From Burkholderia arboris (lineage in GTDB: Bacteria; Pseudomonadota; Gammaproteobacteria; Burkholderiales; Burkholderiaceae), in assembly GCF_902499125.1 (NCBI RefSeq), contig NZ_CABVPX010000035.1, forward strand, positions 1 to 64,000: a DNA stretch of 64,000 bases, in the 5' to 3' direction. Positions 45,127-53,414 of this stretch are shown here, piece by piece. The notes under the pieces were generated by a model that was given only the letters and a program-made list of their open reading frames with translations, did not search any database and was not told where the DNA came from. Made by a program: the position numbers and the translations under genes. Position 1 is the stretch's first letter; each line of letters starts with the position of its first letter.

Positions 45127-45738
45127 ATGCCCGTTCCGTCGCAACTGCTCTTCCTGCCCGGCGCATCGGGCAGCACTGCCTTCTGGCAACCGCTGGCCAA
45201 CCTGCTGACGCATCCGGCCGAGCGACGGATCGTCGCCTATCCGGGTTTCGGCGACACGCCGCATGATCCGGCCGTCGACGATTTCGACAGCCTCGTACGT
45301 GATGTCCTCGAGCAGATCGACCGGCCCACCGCCGTGCTGGCCCAATCGATGGGCGGCGTGATCGCGATGCGCGCGGCGCTCGACAAGCCCGGGCTCGTCA
45401 CGCACCTCGTGCTGACGGTCACGTCCGGCGGGCTCGACATGGCAGGACTCGGTGCGCAGGACTGGCGGGCCGGTTTCGCCGAAGCGAACCCGCAGTTGCC
45501 CGACTGGTTCCTGACGTTCCGCGCGGACTTTTCGCAAGAAATCGGCCGCATCGCGCAGCCGACGCTGCTGCTGTGGGGCGACGACGATCCGATCAGCCCC
45601 GTCGCGGCCGGCCGGCGCCTGCTCGAGCGGCTGCCCGATGCACGGCTGCAGGTCGTGCCGGGCGGCCGGCACGACCTCGCGGCCGTGCATGCGCAAGCAC
45701 TCGCGCCGCTCGTCGACGCGCATCTGCAACGTATGTGA
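45127..45738 (+). CDS. Alpha/beta hydrolase
   Basis: 203 residues, ATG 45127, with AAAGGACAA upstream. Compact alpha/beta hydrolase: FLPGASGSTAFWQPL (oxyanion strand), nucleophile elbow AQSMGG with Ser74, LLLWGDDDPISP with the acid Asp, and a His in PGGRHDLAAVHA. The cap is minimal. Probably an esterase or thioesterase; specificity is not evident. Confidence 0.85.
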   Translation: MPVPSQLLFLPGASGSTAFWQPLANLLTHPAERRIVAYPGFGDTPHDPAVDDFDSLVRDVLEQIDRPTAVLAQSMGGVIAMRAALDKPGLVTHLVLTVTSGGLDMAGLGAQDWRAGFAEANPQLPDWFLTFRADFSQEIGRIAQPTLLLWGDDDPISPVAAGRRLLERLPDARLQVVPGGRHDLAAVHAQALAPLVDAHLQRM

Positions 45739-45748
45739 CGCCGCGTGC

Positions 45749-45783
45749 TTCAGGTTCGGCTTGCACGCCGGCATGAACCTGAA
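45749..45783. terminator. Hairpin between the hydrolase and the converging sensor kinase gene
   Basis: TTCAGGTTC (45749-45757) pairs with GAACCTGAA (45775-45783), with an inner CGGC / GCCG. It lies in the 80-bp gap between converging genes. It is followed by ACCGTG, not a U-tract. Confidence 0.5.
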
Positions 45784-45818
45784 ACCGTGAAACCGCGACG
45801 CTCACGCGCCGCGCCGTA

Positions 45819-47141
45819 TCACCCCGCGTTCCTCAGCGTGAGCCGCGCCTCCAGCCCGCCGCCGTCGGGCCGGTTGTTCAACGTGAGCGTGCCGCCCATC
45901 GCGAGCGCGAGTTGCTTCGCGATCGCCAGACCCAGCCCCGTGCCGCCCGTATCGCGGTTGCGCGACGTCTCCACGCGCCGGAACGGCTCGAACACCGCGT
46001 CGAGCTGATCGGCCGGAATGCCGGGCCCGCGGTCGAGCACGGCAATCACCGCGCCGCCGTCCGGCGCGGCCTGCACGTCGATCTCGGCCGCGCCCGCGAA
46101 CTTCAGCGCATTGTCGACGAGGTTGCCGACGATGCGGCGCAGCGCCTTTGGCCGCGTCACGAGCGCGAGCGGCGCGCGGCTGTGCAGCGCGACGTCCTGC
46201 CCCGCGTCCGTGTAGTCGCACACGATGCTGTCGAGCAGCGCGTCGAGATCGATGCGGCGTGCGGCTTCCTCGGTGCCGTGCAGCGTCCGCGCGTACGCGA
46301 CGCCCTCCTTCACCAGATGCTCCATCTCGATCAGGTCCTGGCGCAGCTTCGCGCCCTGCGTGTCGTCTTCCATCACGTCGACGCGCAACCGCATCCGCGT
46401 GATCGGCGTCTGCAGGTCGTGCGAGATCGACGCGAGGATCTGCATGCGCTCGGCCATGTACTGCGCGATGCGATCCTGCATTGCGTTGAACGCCCGTGCG
46501 GCACGCGCGACTTCCGACGGCCCGCCTTCGTTCAGCCGCTCGCCCTTCAGGTCCGGACCGAGCGCGTCGGCAGCCTGCGCGAGCTGCTTGAGCGGCCGCG
46601 TCGCGAGCCGCACCGCGAGCCAGCAGCACGCGGCCAGCACCGCGAGCTGCAGCACGAGCACGACCGGCAGCCAGCCGGACAGCGGCACCGTCGACATCGG
46701 ATGGATGTCGATCGTCAGCGGCGACCCGTCGGTCAGCCGCAGATGCACCTGCAGATGTTCGCGGTCGCCGGGAATCGCATTCGCGGTCAGCGGATAGTCG
46801 CCGCCGATGCCGTCCGAGATCGAGCGCTCGACGCGCGCCGACAGCCGCGCTTCGGGCGGCGTGCCGGTCTCGCCCGGCCCGAGGATGAACGCATAGCTGC
46901 GCCGCGCGAGACGCGGCAGCCACGCGGCGCGCTCGGCCGGCGGCAAGTGGTCGAGCAGCGCGACCGAACTCGCGACCTCGCGCTCGATGTAGCCCATCAT
47001 CAGGTTGGTGGTCGCCTGGTCGCGCTCGGTCACGGTGAGCCAGAACGACAGCGTCTGCGCAAGCGCGAGTCCCACGCACAGGATCAGCGCGAGCCGCGCG
47101 AACAGCGAGCGCGGCCAGTGCCACAGCGTGCGCGCGCTCAT
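45819..47141 (-). CDS. Sensor histidine kinase, EnvZ-like
   Basis: 440 residues from ATG 47141, overlapping the response-regulator stop by four bases. Two membrane segments (about 15-37 and 155-180) flank a periplasmic domain of roughly 115 residues, followed by a HAMP region (RLATRPLKQLAQAADALG). H-box ILASISHDLQTPITRMRL carries the phosphorylated His; the ATPase domain shows NLVDNALKFAG (N box), VLDRGPGIP (G1) and GTGLGLAIAKQLA (G2). The order and small periplasmic domain are those of OmpR/EnvZ-type systems. The signal and targets are not visible from the local genes. Confidence 0.93.
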   Translation of the reverse strand: MSARTLWHWPRSLFARLALILCVGLALAQTLSFWLTVTERDQATTNLMMGYIEREVASSVALLDHLPPAERAAWLPRLARRSYAFILGPGETGTPPEARLSARVERSISDGIGGDYPLTANAIPGDREHLQVHLRLTDGSPLTIDIHPMSTVPLSGWLPVVLVLQLAVLAACCWLAVRLATRPLKQLAQAADALGPDLKGERLNEGGPSEVARAARAFNAMQDRIAQYMAERMQILASISHDLQTPITRMRLRVDVMEDDTQGAKLRQDLIEMEHLVKEGVAYARTLHGTEEAARRIDLDALLDSIVCDYTDAGQDVALHSRAPLALVTRPKALRRIVGNLVDNALKFAGAAEIDVQAAPDGGAVIAVLDRGPGIPADQLDAVFEPFRRVETSRNRDTGGTGLGLAIAKQLALAMGGTLTLNNRPDGGGLEARLTLRNAG

Positions 47142-47878
47142 GGCGTACCGTCGACGGCGGTCACGGCCGACGAGAACACGTAGCCCTCGTTGCGCAGCGT
47201 CTTGATATAGCGCGGTTCGCGCGCGCCGTCGCGCAGGCGCTGGCGCAGCCGGCTCACGAGCAGGTCGATCGAGCGGTCGAACGGGTCGGACTGCCGCCCC
47301 TGCGTGAGGTTGAGCAGCTGGTCGCGCGTCAGCACGCGCTGCGGGTTGTCGAGAAACACGCGCAGCAGCCGGTATTCGGCGCCGCTCAGCGCGACCAGCG
47401 TGCCTTCGGCGTCGAGCAGGTGACGCCCGGTCGTGTCGAGCCGCCATTCGCCGAACGCGAGCATCTCGGCCGTTTCCGTCACCTGCATGCCGGGCGGCAG
47501 CATGCGCGCGCGGCGCAGCACCGAGCGGATCCGCGCGAGCAGCTCGCGCACCGCGAACGGCTTGGCCAGGTAGTCGTCGGCGCCCATCTCGAGACCGATG
47601 ATGCGGTCGGTTTCCTCGCCGCGTGCGGTCAGCATCAGCACCGGTACCGTGCGGAACTTGCCGGCGCGCAGGTCGCGGCACAGCGTGAGGCCGTCCTCGC
47701 CCGGCATCATCAGGTCGAGCACGATCAGGTCGGGGGCGCCGTCGTCCAGCACGTTGCGCATCTCGCGGCCGTTCGCGGCCAGCGACACGCGCATGCCGTT
47801 CTTCTCCAGGTAGTCCGCGATCAGTTCGCGGATCGCGCGATCGTCGTCGACGATCAGCACGTGGTCGATCTTGTCCAT
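47138..47878 (-). CDS. OmpR-family response regulator
   Basis: 246 residues from ATG 47878 (MDKIDHVLIVDDD); the extension to 47992 has no regulator sequence. Receiver domain: DDD acidic pocket, VLDLMMPGEDG with the phospho-acceptor Asp, and Lys in AKPFAVREL. The C-terminal winged helix ends with IDLLVSRLRQRLRDGAREPRYIKTLRNEGYVF, an OmpR-type DNA-binding domain. Upstream gene of the kinase, four-base overlap. Confidence 0.94.
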   Translation of the reverse strand: MDKIDHVLIVDDDRAIRELIADYLEKNGMRVSLAANGREMRNVLDDGAPDLIVLDLMMPGEDGLTLCRDLRAGKFRTVPVLMLTARGEETDRIIGLEMGADDYLAKPFAVRELLARIRSVLRRARMLPPGMQVTETAEMLAFGEWRLDTTGRHLLDAEGTLVALSGAEYRLLRVFLDNPQRVLTRDQLLNLTQGRQSDPFDRSIDLLVSRLRQRLRDGAREPRYIKTLRNEGYVFSSAVTAVDGTP

Positions 47879-48102
47879 GAGTCGTTGTCGGTGTCGTAGT
47901 TCGGGCATTCGATGTCCGCTTTTATACCGCACGGCGGGCACGCGTTTGTATCCCAATGTATCGCGCGGCCATGACGACACACAACATTGCACACGCGCGG
48001 CCGGCCGGACACATCGCAGATACGTCGGCGCCGCCTAATGGGGCCTGTCGAAACCCGTCCGGCCGCGCCTCCGAGCAGCGGCCCACCGATCAGGAGAACG
48101 CC

Positions 48103-48684
48103 ATGCTGCCCCGACTCAAGACTGCCGCCATCGTCATCGCCCTCGCCGCCACGGCCGGGCTCGCCGCCTTCGCCGGCACCCGCGACGACGCGAGCATGCA
48201 GGCGTCGCTGGCCGGCACGCCCGCGCCGGATTTCACCGGCATCGACCGCTGGCACAACAGCGCGCCGCTGACGCTCGGCCAGTTGCGCGGCAAGGTCGTG
48301 CTCGTCGATTTCTGGACGTACTCGTGCATCAACTGCATTCATACGATTCCGTACGTGAACGACTGGTACCGGAAGTATCGCGACCAGGGGCTGGTCGTGG
48401 TCGGCGTGCATACGCCGGAATATCCGTTCGAGCGCGACGCGGGCAACGTCGCCGAGGCGATCAAGCGCTTCGATATCCGGTACCCGGTCGCGCAGGACAA
48501 CCGCTACGACACGTGGCGCGCGTACGGGAACCAGTATTGGCCCGCGCTGTACCTGATCGATGCGAACGGCAAGGTCGTCTATACGCGCTACGGCGAAGGC
48601 GGGTACGACAAGACCGAGGCCGCGATTCGCGGTGCGCTCGCGCAGGCGGGCACACCGGCGAAGGACGCGACGCGCACGCAGTGA
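48103..48684 (+). CDS. Thioredoxin-fold periplasmic protein, TlpA/DipZ C-terminal type
   Basis: 193 residues from ATG 48103 with AGGAGAACGCC just upstream; the longer frame is not supported. An N-terminal hydrophobic segment (about 7-25) anchors or exports it. The redox site is C75-IN-C78 in VDFWTYSCINCIHTIPYV, the CINC form found in DipZ-type and other TlpA-like proteins, followed by VVGVHTPEYPFERD and GNQYWPALYLIDANGKV (cis-Pro loop). It probably reduces or oxidises disulfides in the periplasm. It is divergent from the two-component regulator and may be its target, which is a guess from position. Confidence 0.9.
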   Translation: MLPRLKTAAIVIALAATAGLAAFAGTRDDASMQASLAGTPAPDFTGIDRWHNSAPLTLGQLRGKVVLVDFWTYSCINCIHTIPYVNDWYRKYRDQGLVVVGVHTPEYPFERDAGNVAEAIKRFDIRYPVAQDNRYDTWRAYGNQYWPALYLIDANGKVVYTRYGEGGYDKTEAAIRGALAQAGTPAKDATRTQ

Positions 48685-48696
48685 CCGGGGCGGCAT

Positions 48697-48717
48697 GCGG
48701 GCGCGGCGCGCGCCCGC
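48697..48717. terminator. Perfect hairpin between the thioredoxin-like and paiB-like genes
   Basis: GCGGGCGCG (48697-48705), loop GCG, CGCGCCCGC (48709-48717), in the 48-bp gap between two converging stops. No U-tract. Confidence 0.55.
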
Positions 48718-48732
48718 GCTCGCGTCATGCCC

Positions 48733-49371
48733 TCACTCGCGCTTTGCATCGGCCGCCGCGAGCATCGCTTCGCCGATCGCGAGCTGGCCGTCCGCGACCA
48801 ACGCTTCGCCGGCGCCCCGGATATCGGCCTCGGCCTTGTTCTGCCCGAGCTTGCGCTTGCCGACGAACCGCGTGATCTCGATCTGCAGCCCGACGATCGC
48901 CTGCAGCATCGTGTCGATGTAGTCCTTCGGCGCGTCGCCCATCTTCCACGGCACCGGCTGCGACGCCTCGTGCGTGCGCGTGAGCCGCGCGACCACGCCG
49001 CGCACGAACTTCTCGTCGTCGCGCACCGTGATGCGGCCGTGCGCATGCACGGCCACGTAGTTCCACGTCGGCACCTGCCGGTGCGCGACGTGCTTGCTCG
49101 GGTACCAGTTCGGCGAGATGTACGCGTCGCCGGCGCGGAAGATCACGAGCACCTCGTCGCCGTCCGCGACGTCCTGCCAGACCGGATTCGCGCGGGCGAC
49201 GTGCGCATGCAGTTCGCCGAGCCCGCCGTCGTCGGGCAGCAGTTCGAACGGAATGTGGTTCGCGTCGAGCCCGCTCTTGCCGTGCGTAATCAGGCTGCCG
49301 AACGGATGCTGCACGATCAGCTCGCGCAGCACGTCGGGGTTGGGCTCGTTGAAATCGGCAGGGACGTACAT
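48733..49371 (-). CDS. FMN-binding PaiB-like protein
   Basis: 212 residues, ATG 49371 (MYVPADFNEPNPDVLRELI). Typical PaiB features: HPFGSLITHGKSGLDANHIPFEL, a FRAGDAYISPNWYPSKHVAHRQVPTWNY split-barrel FMN-binding region, and GLQIEITRFVGKRKLGQNKAEADI near the end. PaiB proteins were named negative transcriptional regulators in Bacillus, but the fold is an FMN-binding oxidase-like split barrel, close to pyridoxamine-phosphate oxidase. Divergent from a MocR/PdxR-like regulator gene, a pairing that suggests a vitamin B6-linked role. Confidence 0.88.
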   Translation of the reverse strand: MYVPADFNEPNPDVLRELIVQHPFGSLITHGKSGLDANHIPFELLPDDGGLGELHAHVARANPVWQDVADGDEVLVIFRAGDAYISPNWYPSKHVAHRQVPTWNYVAVHAHGRITVRDDEKFVRGVVARLTRTHEASQPVPWKMGDAPKDYIDTMLQAIVGLQIEITRFVGKRKLGQNKAEADIRGAGEALVADGQLAIGEAMLAAADAKRE

Positions 49372-49449
49372 GCTGGCTCCACGGTCGTGCGGGATTGAAA
49401 TGGCGCGGGCGCGGGCGCGGGCCCGTCATGCGGCGATTGTGATCCCAAA

Positions 49450-49474
49450 CTGGTTTATGCTGTAGAGCCGGTTT
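49450..49474. promoter_or_regulatory. Candidate MocR-type direct repeat in the divergent region
   Basis: CTGGTTT (49450-49456) and CCGGTTT (49468-49474), an 18-bp period, sit midway in the 128-bp gap between the PaiB-like and MocR-like genes, 26 bp from the latter's start. MocR regulators usually bind spaced direct repeats, so this is a reasonable operator candidate; overlap with a -35/-10 region is likely. Confidence 0.4.
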
Positions 49475-49499
49475 GAAACAATTTCAGCAGACCAGAATC

Positions 49500-51008
49500 A
49501 TGGCAAGAACGGCCCGGATCGTCGAAATCCCGTCGCTCGGCGCGCTCGACCGCGCGGCCGGCGACCTGAGCCGCCAGCTCGCCCAGGCGCTGCGCGACGC
49601 CGTGCGCCGCGGCGACGTCCGGCCGGGCGACACGCTGCCGTCCACCCGGCTGCTGGCGACGTCGCTGCAGGTCGCGCGCGGCACCGTCGTCGATGCGTAT
49701 GCGCAGCTCATCGCAGAAGGCTGTCTCGAATCGCGCGGCGGCGCGGGCACGCGGGTCGCGAACGCGCTCGCCGAAACGCCGCCCGGCAACGCGCCCGCCC
49801 CCCCTGCGCGACGTCAGCGCCCGGCGCATGCCGGCCTGCCCGAGCCCGCGGCCACCTTCGCGCGGATCGCCCGCGAATTCAACCCGTTGCCGGCCATGCC
49901 GTTCGCGATCTCGGTGCCGGTCGGCCTCACCGCGCCCGACGACATCTGGCGCCGGCTCGGCAACCGCCTGCGCGCCCGCGGCGCCGGCGCGCCGTCCGGC
50001 TATGCCGATCCGCAAGGCGCGCTGCCGCTGCGCGAAGCGATCGCCGATTATGTGCGCCGGTCGCGCTCGGTGCGCTGCGATGCCGGCCAGGTCGTCATCA
50101 CGAGCGGCACCCAGCAGGGACTGCATCTGGCAAGCCAGGTGCTGCTCGGCCAAAGCGACCGCGCCTGGGTCGAGAATCCGGCCTATCGCGGCATCACCGC
50201 GCTGCTCGAAAGCACCGGGCGGCGCGACGCAATGGTGCGCGTGCCGGTGGACGCGGACGGCCTCGACGTCGATGCCGGCATCCGTCTCGCGCCGGATGCG
50301 CGCGTCGCGTTCGTCACGCCGTCGCACCAGTACCCGCTCGGCATGCCGCTGAGCATGGCGCGGCGCAACGCGCTGCTCGCGTGGGCGCGCGCGCAGCACG
50401 CCTGGGTGGTCGAAGACGATTACGACAGCGAGCTGCGCTACGAAGGCTATCCGTTCCCGTCGCTGCAGGGGCTCGACCCCGATCGCGTGATCTACCTCGG
50501 CACGTTCAGCAAGATCCTGTTTCCGTCGCTGCGGCTCGGCTACGTGATCGTGCCCGACGAACTCGTGCCCGCGTTGTGCGGCGCGCGCGTGCTGATGGAT
50601 CGCCATGCGCCGACCGCCGACCAGCACGTGCTGGCCGCGTTCATCGCCGAAGGTCATCTCGATCGCCACATCCGCCGTGTGCGGGGCGTGTACGCGGAAC
50701 AGCGCGCGCTGCTGATCGACACGCTGGGCGCGCGGCTGCCGCGCGAACGCGCGTGGGTGCAGCCGGGCGACCAGGGGATGCACGTCGTGCTGTGGCTCGC
50801 GGAAGGCATCGACGATCTCGACGTGGTCGCACGCGCCGCGCAGGCCGGCGTCGCGGTGCGCGCCGTGTCGCCGATGTTCGCGCCCGGCACGGCCCGCCCG
50901 GGGCTCGTGCTCGGCTTCGGCGGGTTCGGCCGCGCGCAGATGGAAGCCGCCGCACAGCGGCTCGCGGACGTGGTTTCGTCAGCGGAATCGCGCCCCCGCG
51001 CGCGGTAA
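49500..51008 (+). CDS. MocR/PdxR-like regulator (GntR HTH plus aminotransferase domain)
   Basis: 502 residues from ATG 49500; a TTG at 49473 would extend it without a site. The N-terminal GntR winged helix (about 15-85) includes RPGDTLPSTRLLATSLQVARGTVVDAY. After a linker rich in Pro/Ala, the large domain is an aspartate aminotransferase fold: VVITSGTQQGLHLASQVLL, VEDDYDSELRYEG, and GTFSKILFPSLRLGY with PLP-binding Lys338. MocR proteins sense PLP or amines. The target is probably the divergent paiB-like gene and itself. Confidence 0.9.
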   Translation: MARTARIVEIPSLGALDRAAGDLSRQLAQALRDAVRRGDVRPGDTLPSTRLLATSLQVARGTVVDAYAQLIAEGCLESRGGAGTRVANALAETPPGNAPAPPARRQRPAHAGLPEPAATFARIAREFNPLPAMPFAISVPVGLTAPDDIWRRLGNRLRARGAGAPSGYADPQGALPLREAIADYVRRSRSVRCDAGQVVITSGTQQGLHLASQVLLGQSDRAWVENPAYRGITALLESTGRRDAMVRVPVDADGLDVDAGIRLAPDARVAFVTPSHQYPLGMPLSMARRNALLAWARAQHAWVVEDDYDSELRYEGYPFPSLQGLDPDRVIYLGTFSKILFPSLRLGYVIVPDELVPALCGARVLMDRHAPTADQHVLAAFIAEGHLDRHIRRVRGVYAEQRALLIDTLGARLPRERAWVQPGDQGMHVVLWLAEGIDDLDVVARAAQAGVAVRAVSPMFAPGTARPGLVLGFGGFGRAQMEAAAQRLADVVSSAESRPRAR

Positions 51009-51132
51009 AAGGTTGTCGGCGGGCAACAAACGTAATCGTCTGTAAATCCTGCAAGCAAACGGCCGTTTCGGCCGCCGGAGCGCGTGCGCCGTTTGCTAGG
51101 ATCGCGCGTCTTCCATCCACGCTCCAGCCGCC

Positions 51133-53361
51133 TTGAATCGCTTCGTGCCGTTTCTCCGAGATGCTTGGCTCCGTTGCCGCGCCCGTTTTGCGCCGCGCGC
51201 CGCCGCCTGCCGCGCGCGCCTCCGCGCGCTGTGCGCGGGGGCGCTGCATCGCCTGCGCCATCCGACGCGGCGCGGCGTGGCGCTGACGCTCGCCGCGATA
51301 CCCGTGCTGGGCCTGCTGGGCCTGCTCGCGTTCGTCCCGCTCACGCCGAGCATCGGCGACATCCGCAAGGCGCGCATCGACCGCCCCGCGCGCGTGCTGT
51401 CGGCCGACGGCCAGCTGATCGCCGAGTTCCGGCCCGTGAACCGCGAATGGGTGCCGCTCAAGCAGATCTCGCCGCACATGGTCGACGCGCTGATCGCAAC
51501 CGAGGACCACCGCTTCTATTCACACCACGGCATCGACTTGCGCCGCACGCTCGCGGCCGGGCTGCATACCTTCTCCGGCGACCGCCAGGGCGGCTCGACG
51601 ATCACCCAACAGCTCGCACGCAACCTGTATCCGGACGAAATCGGCCGCGCGCCGACGCTCACGCGCAAGGTGAAGGAGCTGATCACCGCGTTCAAGATCG
51701 AATCGGTGTACAGCAAGGACGAGATTCTCGAGACCTACCTGAATACGGTGCCGTTCCTGTACAACGCGTACGGCGTCGAAATGGCCGCGCGCACCTACTT
51801 CGGCAAGTCGGCCGACCAGCTCGACATCGCGGAAAGCGCAACGCTCGTCGGGATGCTGAAGGGCAATAGCTACTACAACCCGGTGCTGAATCCGGAACGC
51901 GCGGTCCAGCGGCGCAACATCGTGCTCGGCCGGATGGCGCAGATGGGCATGCTCACACCGCGGCAGCTTGCGAAACTGCAACGCCAGCCGCTGCGCGTCG
52001 ACTTCGAACCGCAGACGGCGCAGCCGAGCCTCGCACCGCATTTCGCGGTCCAGCTGCGCAAGTGGCTGATCGCGTGGGCCGACCGCAACAACTACGATCT
52101 CTACGCCGACGGCCTCATCGTGCGCACGACGCTCGATGCGCAACTGCAGGACATGGCGACGCAGGCGCTGACGCAGCAGACCGAACGGCTGCAGTCGATC
52201 GCCGACAGCGCATGGCGCGGCCCGTCCGGCTGCGGGCTGCGCAACGACCTGTTCCGCGGCTTCATCCGCCAGACGCCCGAGTATCGCCAGGCCCGCGACA
52301 CGGGGCTCGCCGATGTGCCGGCGCTGAAGCAGCTCGGCGCAAACCGAGATTTCTTGCGCGCGCTGTGCGCGCGCAAGACGCAGATACAGGCCGGCTTCGT
52401 CGCGATCGATCCGCGCAACGGCGCGATCCGTGCATGGGTCGGCAGCCCCGATTTCGGCAGCGAGCCGTTCGACCACGTCGCGCAGGCGCGGCGCCAGCCG
52501 GGTTCGACGTTCAAGCCGTTCGTCTATGGCGCCGCGTTCGCGGACGGCATGCGGCCGGACGATACGTTCGTCGACCGCCCCGTCGCCATTCCGGTCGACG
52601 GCCGCGCCGTGTGGCGTCCGACCGATGCTGAGCCGCCGACGGGCGAGCCGATGACGTTGCGCGATGCGCTCGCGCTGTCGCGCAACCGCGTCACCGCGCA
52701 GGTGATGCAGCACGAAGGCGCCGCGAAGGTCGCGCAGCTTGCGCGCGCGATGGGCGTGCGCGACAGTCCGCTCGACGCGGTGCCGTCGCTCGCGCTCGGC
52801 ACGAGCCCCGTCACGCTGAAGGAAATGGTGTCCGCGTACGGCACGATCGCGAACCGCGGCGTGTACGTCGCGCCGCAGATGATCACGCGCATCGAGGACC
52901 GCAACGGCAAGGTGCTCGCCGCGTTCGGCAGCGCACCGCCCGAACGCGCGCTGCCGGTGCCGGCCGCACAGACGCTCGTCGACGTGATGCGCGATGTCGT
53001 CGATCGCGGCACCGGGGCCGACATCCGGTCGCGCTACGGGATCCGTATCGATGTGGCCGGCAAGACGGGCACGACGCAGGACAACGCGGACGGCTGGTTC
53101 ATCCTGATGCATCCGCAACTCGTGGCCGGCGCGTGGGTCGGCTTCGACGACGGCAGCGTGACGCTGCGCAGCGACTACTGGGGCGCGGGCGCGCACAGCG
53201 CGCTGCCGATCGTCGGCTCGTTCTACGACGCGGCGCTGCGTGCGCGGGCGATCGATTCGCACGTACAGTTTTCGCCCGACTTCCGGCCGCGCAGCGCGCC
53301 GGCGCCGAAGCGGCGCCCGCAGCATTCGGGCCTGTTCGACTGGCTGAAGTTCTTCCGTTGA
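51133..53361 (+). CDS. Class A penicillin-binding protein (bifunctional transglycosylase/transpeptidase)
   Basis: 742 residues from TTG 51133; GTG 51145 is an alternative start and no ribosome site is obvious for either. One membrane segment at about 48-70. Transglycosylase domain: ATEDHRFYSHHGID with catalytic Glu124, GGSTITQQLARNLY. Transpeptidase domain: S458-TFK in PGSTFKP, S516-R-N, K644-T-G. Together these polymerise and crosslink peptidoglycan in the periplasm. Between the domains there is a segment with two Cys and charged stretches that is not typical of PBP1A or PBP1b. It is one of probably several class A enzymes in the genome. Confidence 0.92.
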   Translation: MNRFVPFLRDAWLRCRARFAPRAAACRARLRALCAGALHRLRHPTRRGVALTLAAIPVLGLLGLLAFVPLTPSIGDIRKARIDRPARVLSADGQLIAEFRPVNREWVPLKQISPHMVDALIATEDHRFYSHHGIDLRRTLAAGLHTFSGDRQGGSTITQQLARNLYPDEIGRAPTLTRKVKELITAFKIESVYSKDEILETYLNTVPFLYNAYGVEMAARTYFGKSADQLDIAESATLVGMLKGNSYYNPVLNPERAVQRRNIVLGRMAQMGMLTPRQLAKLQRQPLRVDFEPQTAQPSLAPHFAVQLRKWLIAWADRNNYDLYADGLIVRTTLDAQLQDMATQALTQQTERLQSIADSAWRGPSGCGLRNDLFRGFIRQTPEYRQARDTGLADVPALKQLGANRDFLRALCARKTQIQAGFVAIDPRNGAIRAWVGSPDFGSEPFDHVAQARRQPGSTFKPFVYGAAFADGMRPDDTFVDRPVAIPVDGRAVWRPTDAEPPTGEPMTLRDALALSRNRVTAQVMQHEGAAKVAQLARAMGVRDSPLDAVPSLALGTSPVTLKEMVSAYGTIANRGVYVAPQMITRIEDRNGKVLAAFGSAPPERALPVPAAQTLVDVMRDVVDRGTGADIRSRYGIRIDVAGKTGTTQDNADGWFILMHPQLVAGAWVGFDDGSVTLRSDYWGAGAHSALPIVGSFYDAALRARAIDSHVQFSPDFRPRSAPAPKRRPQHSGLFDWLKFFR

Positions 53362-53371
53362 TCGCGGGGCC

Positions 53372-53397
53372 GCCGGCCGGCTGAAGCACCGGCCGGC
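53372..53397. terminator. Perfect hairpin between converging PBP and adenosine deaminase genes
   Basis: GCCGGCCGG (53372-53380), loop CTGAAGCA, CCGGCCGGC (53389-53397), in the 53-bp gap between converging stops. No U-tract. Confidence 0.55.
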
Positions 53398-53414
53398 GCA
53401 ACACGCCGCCGCGC

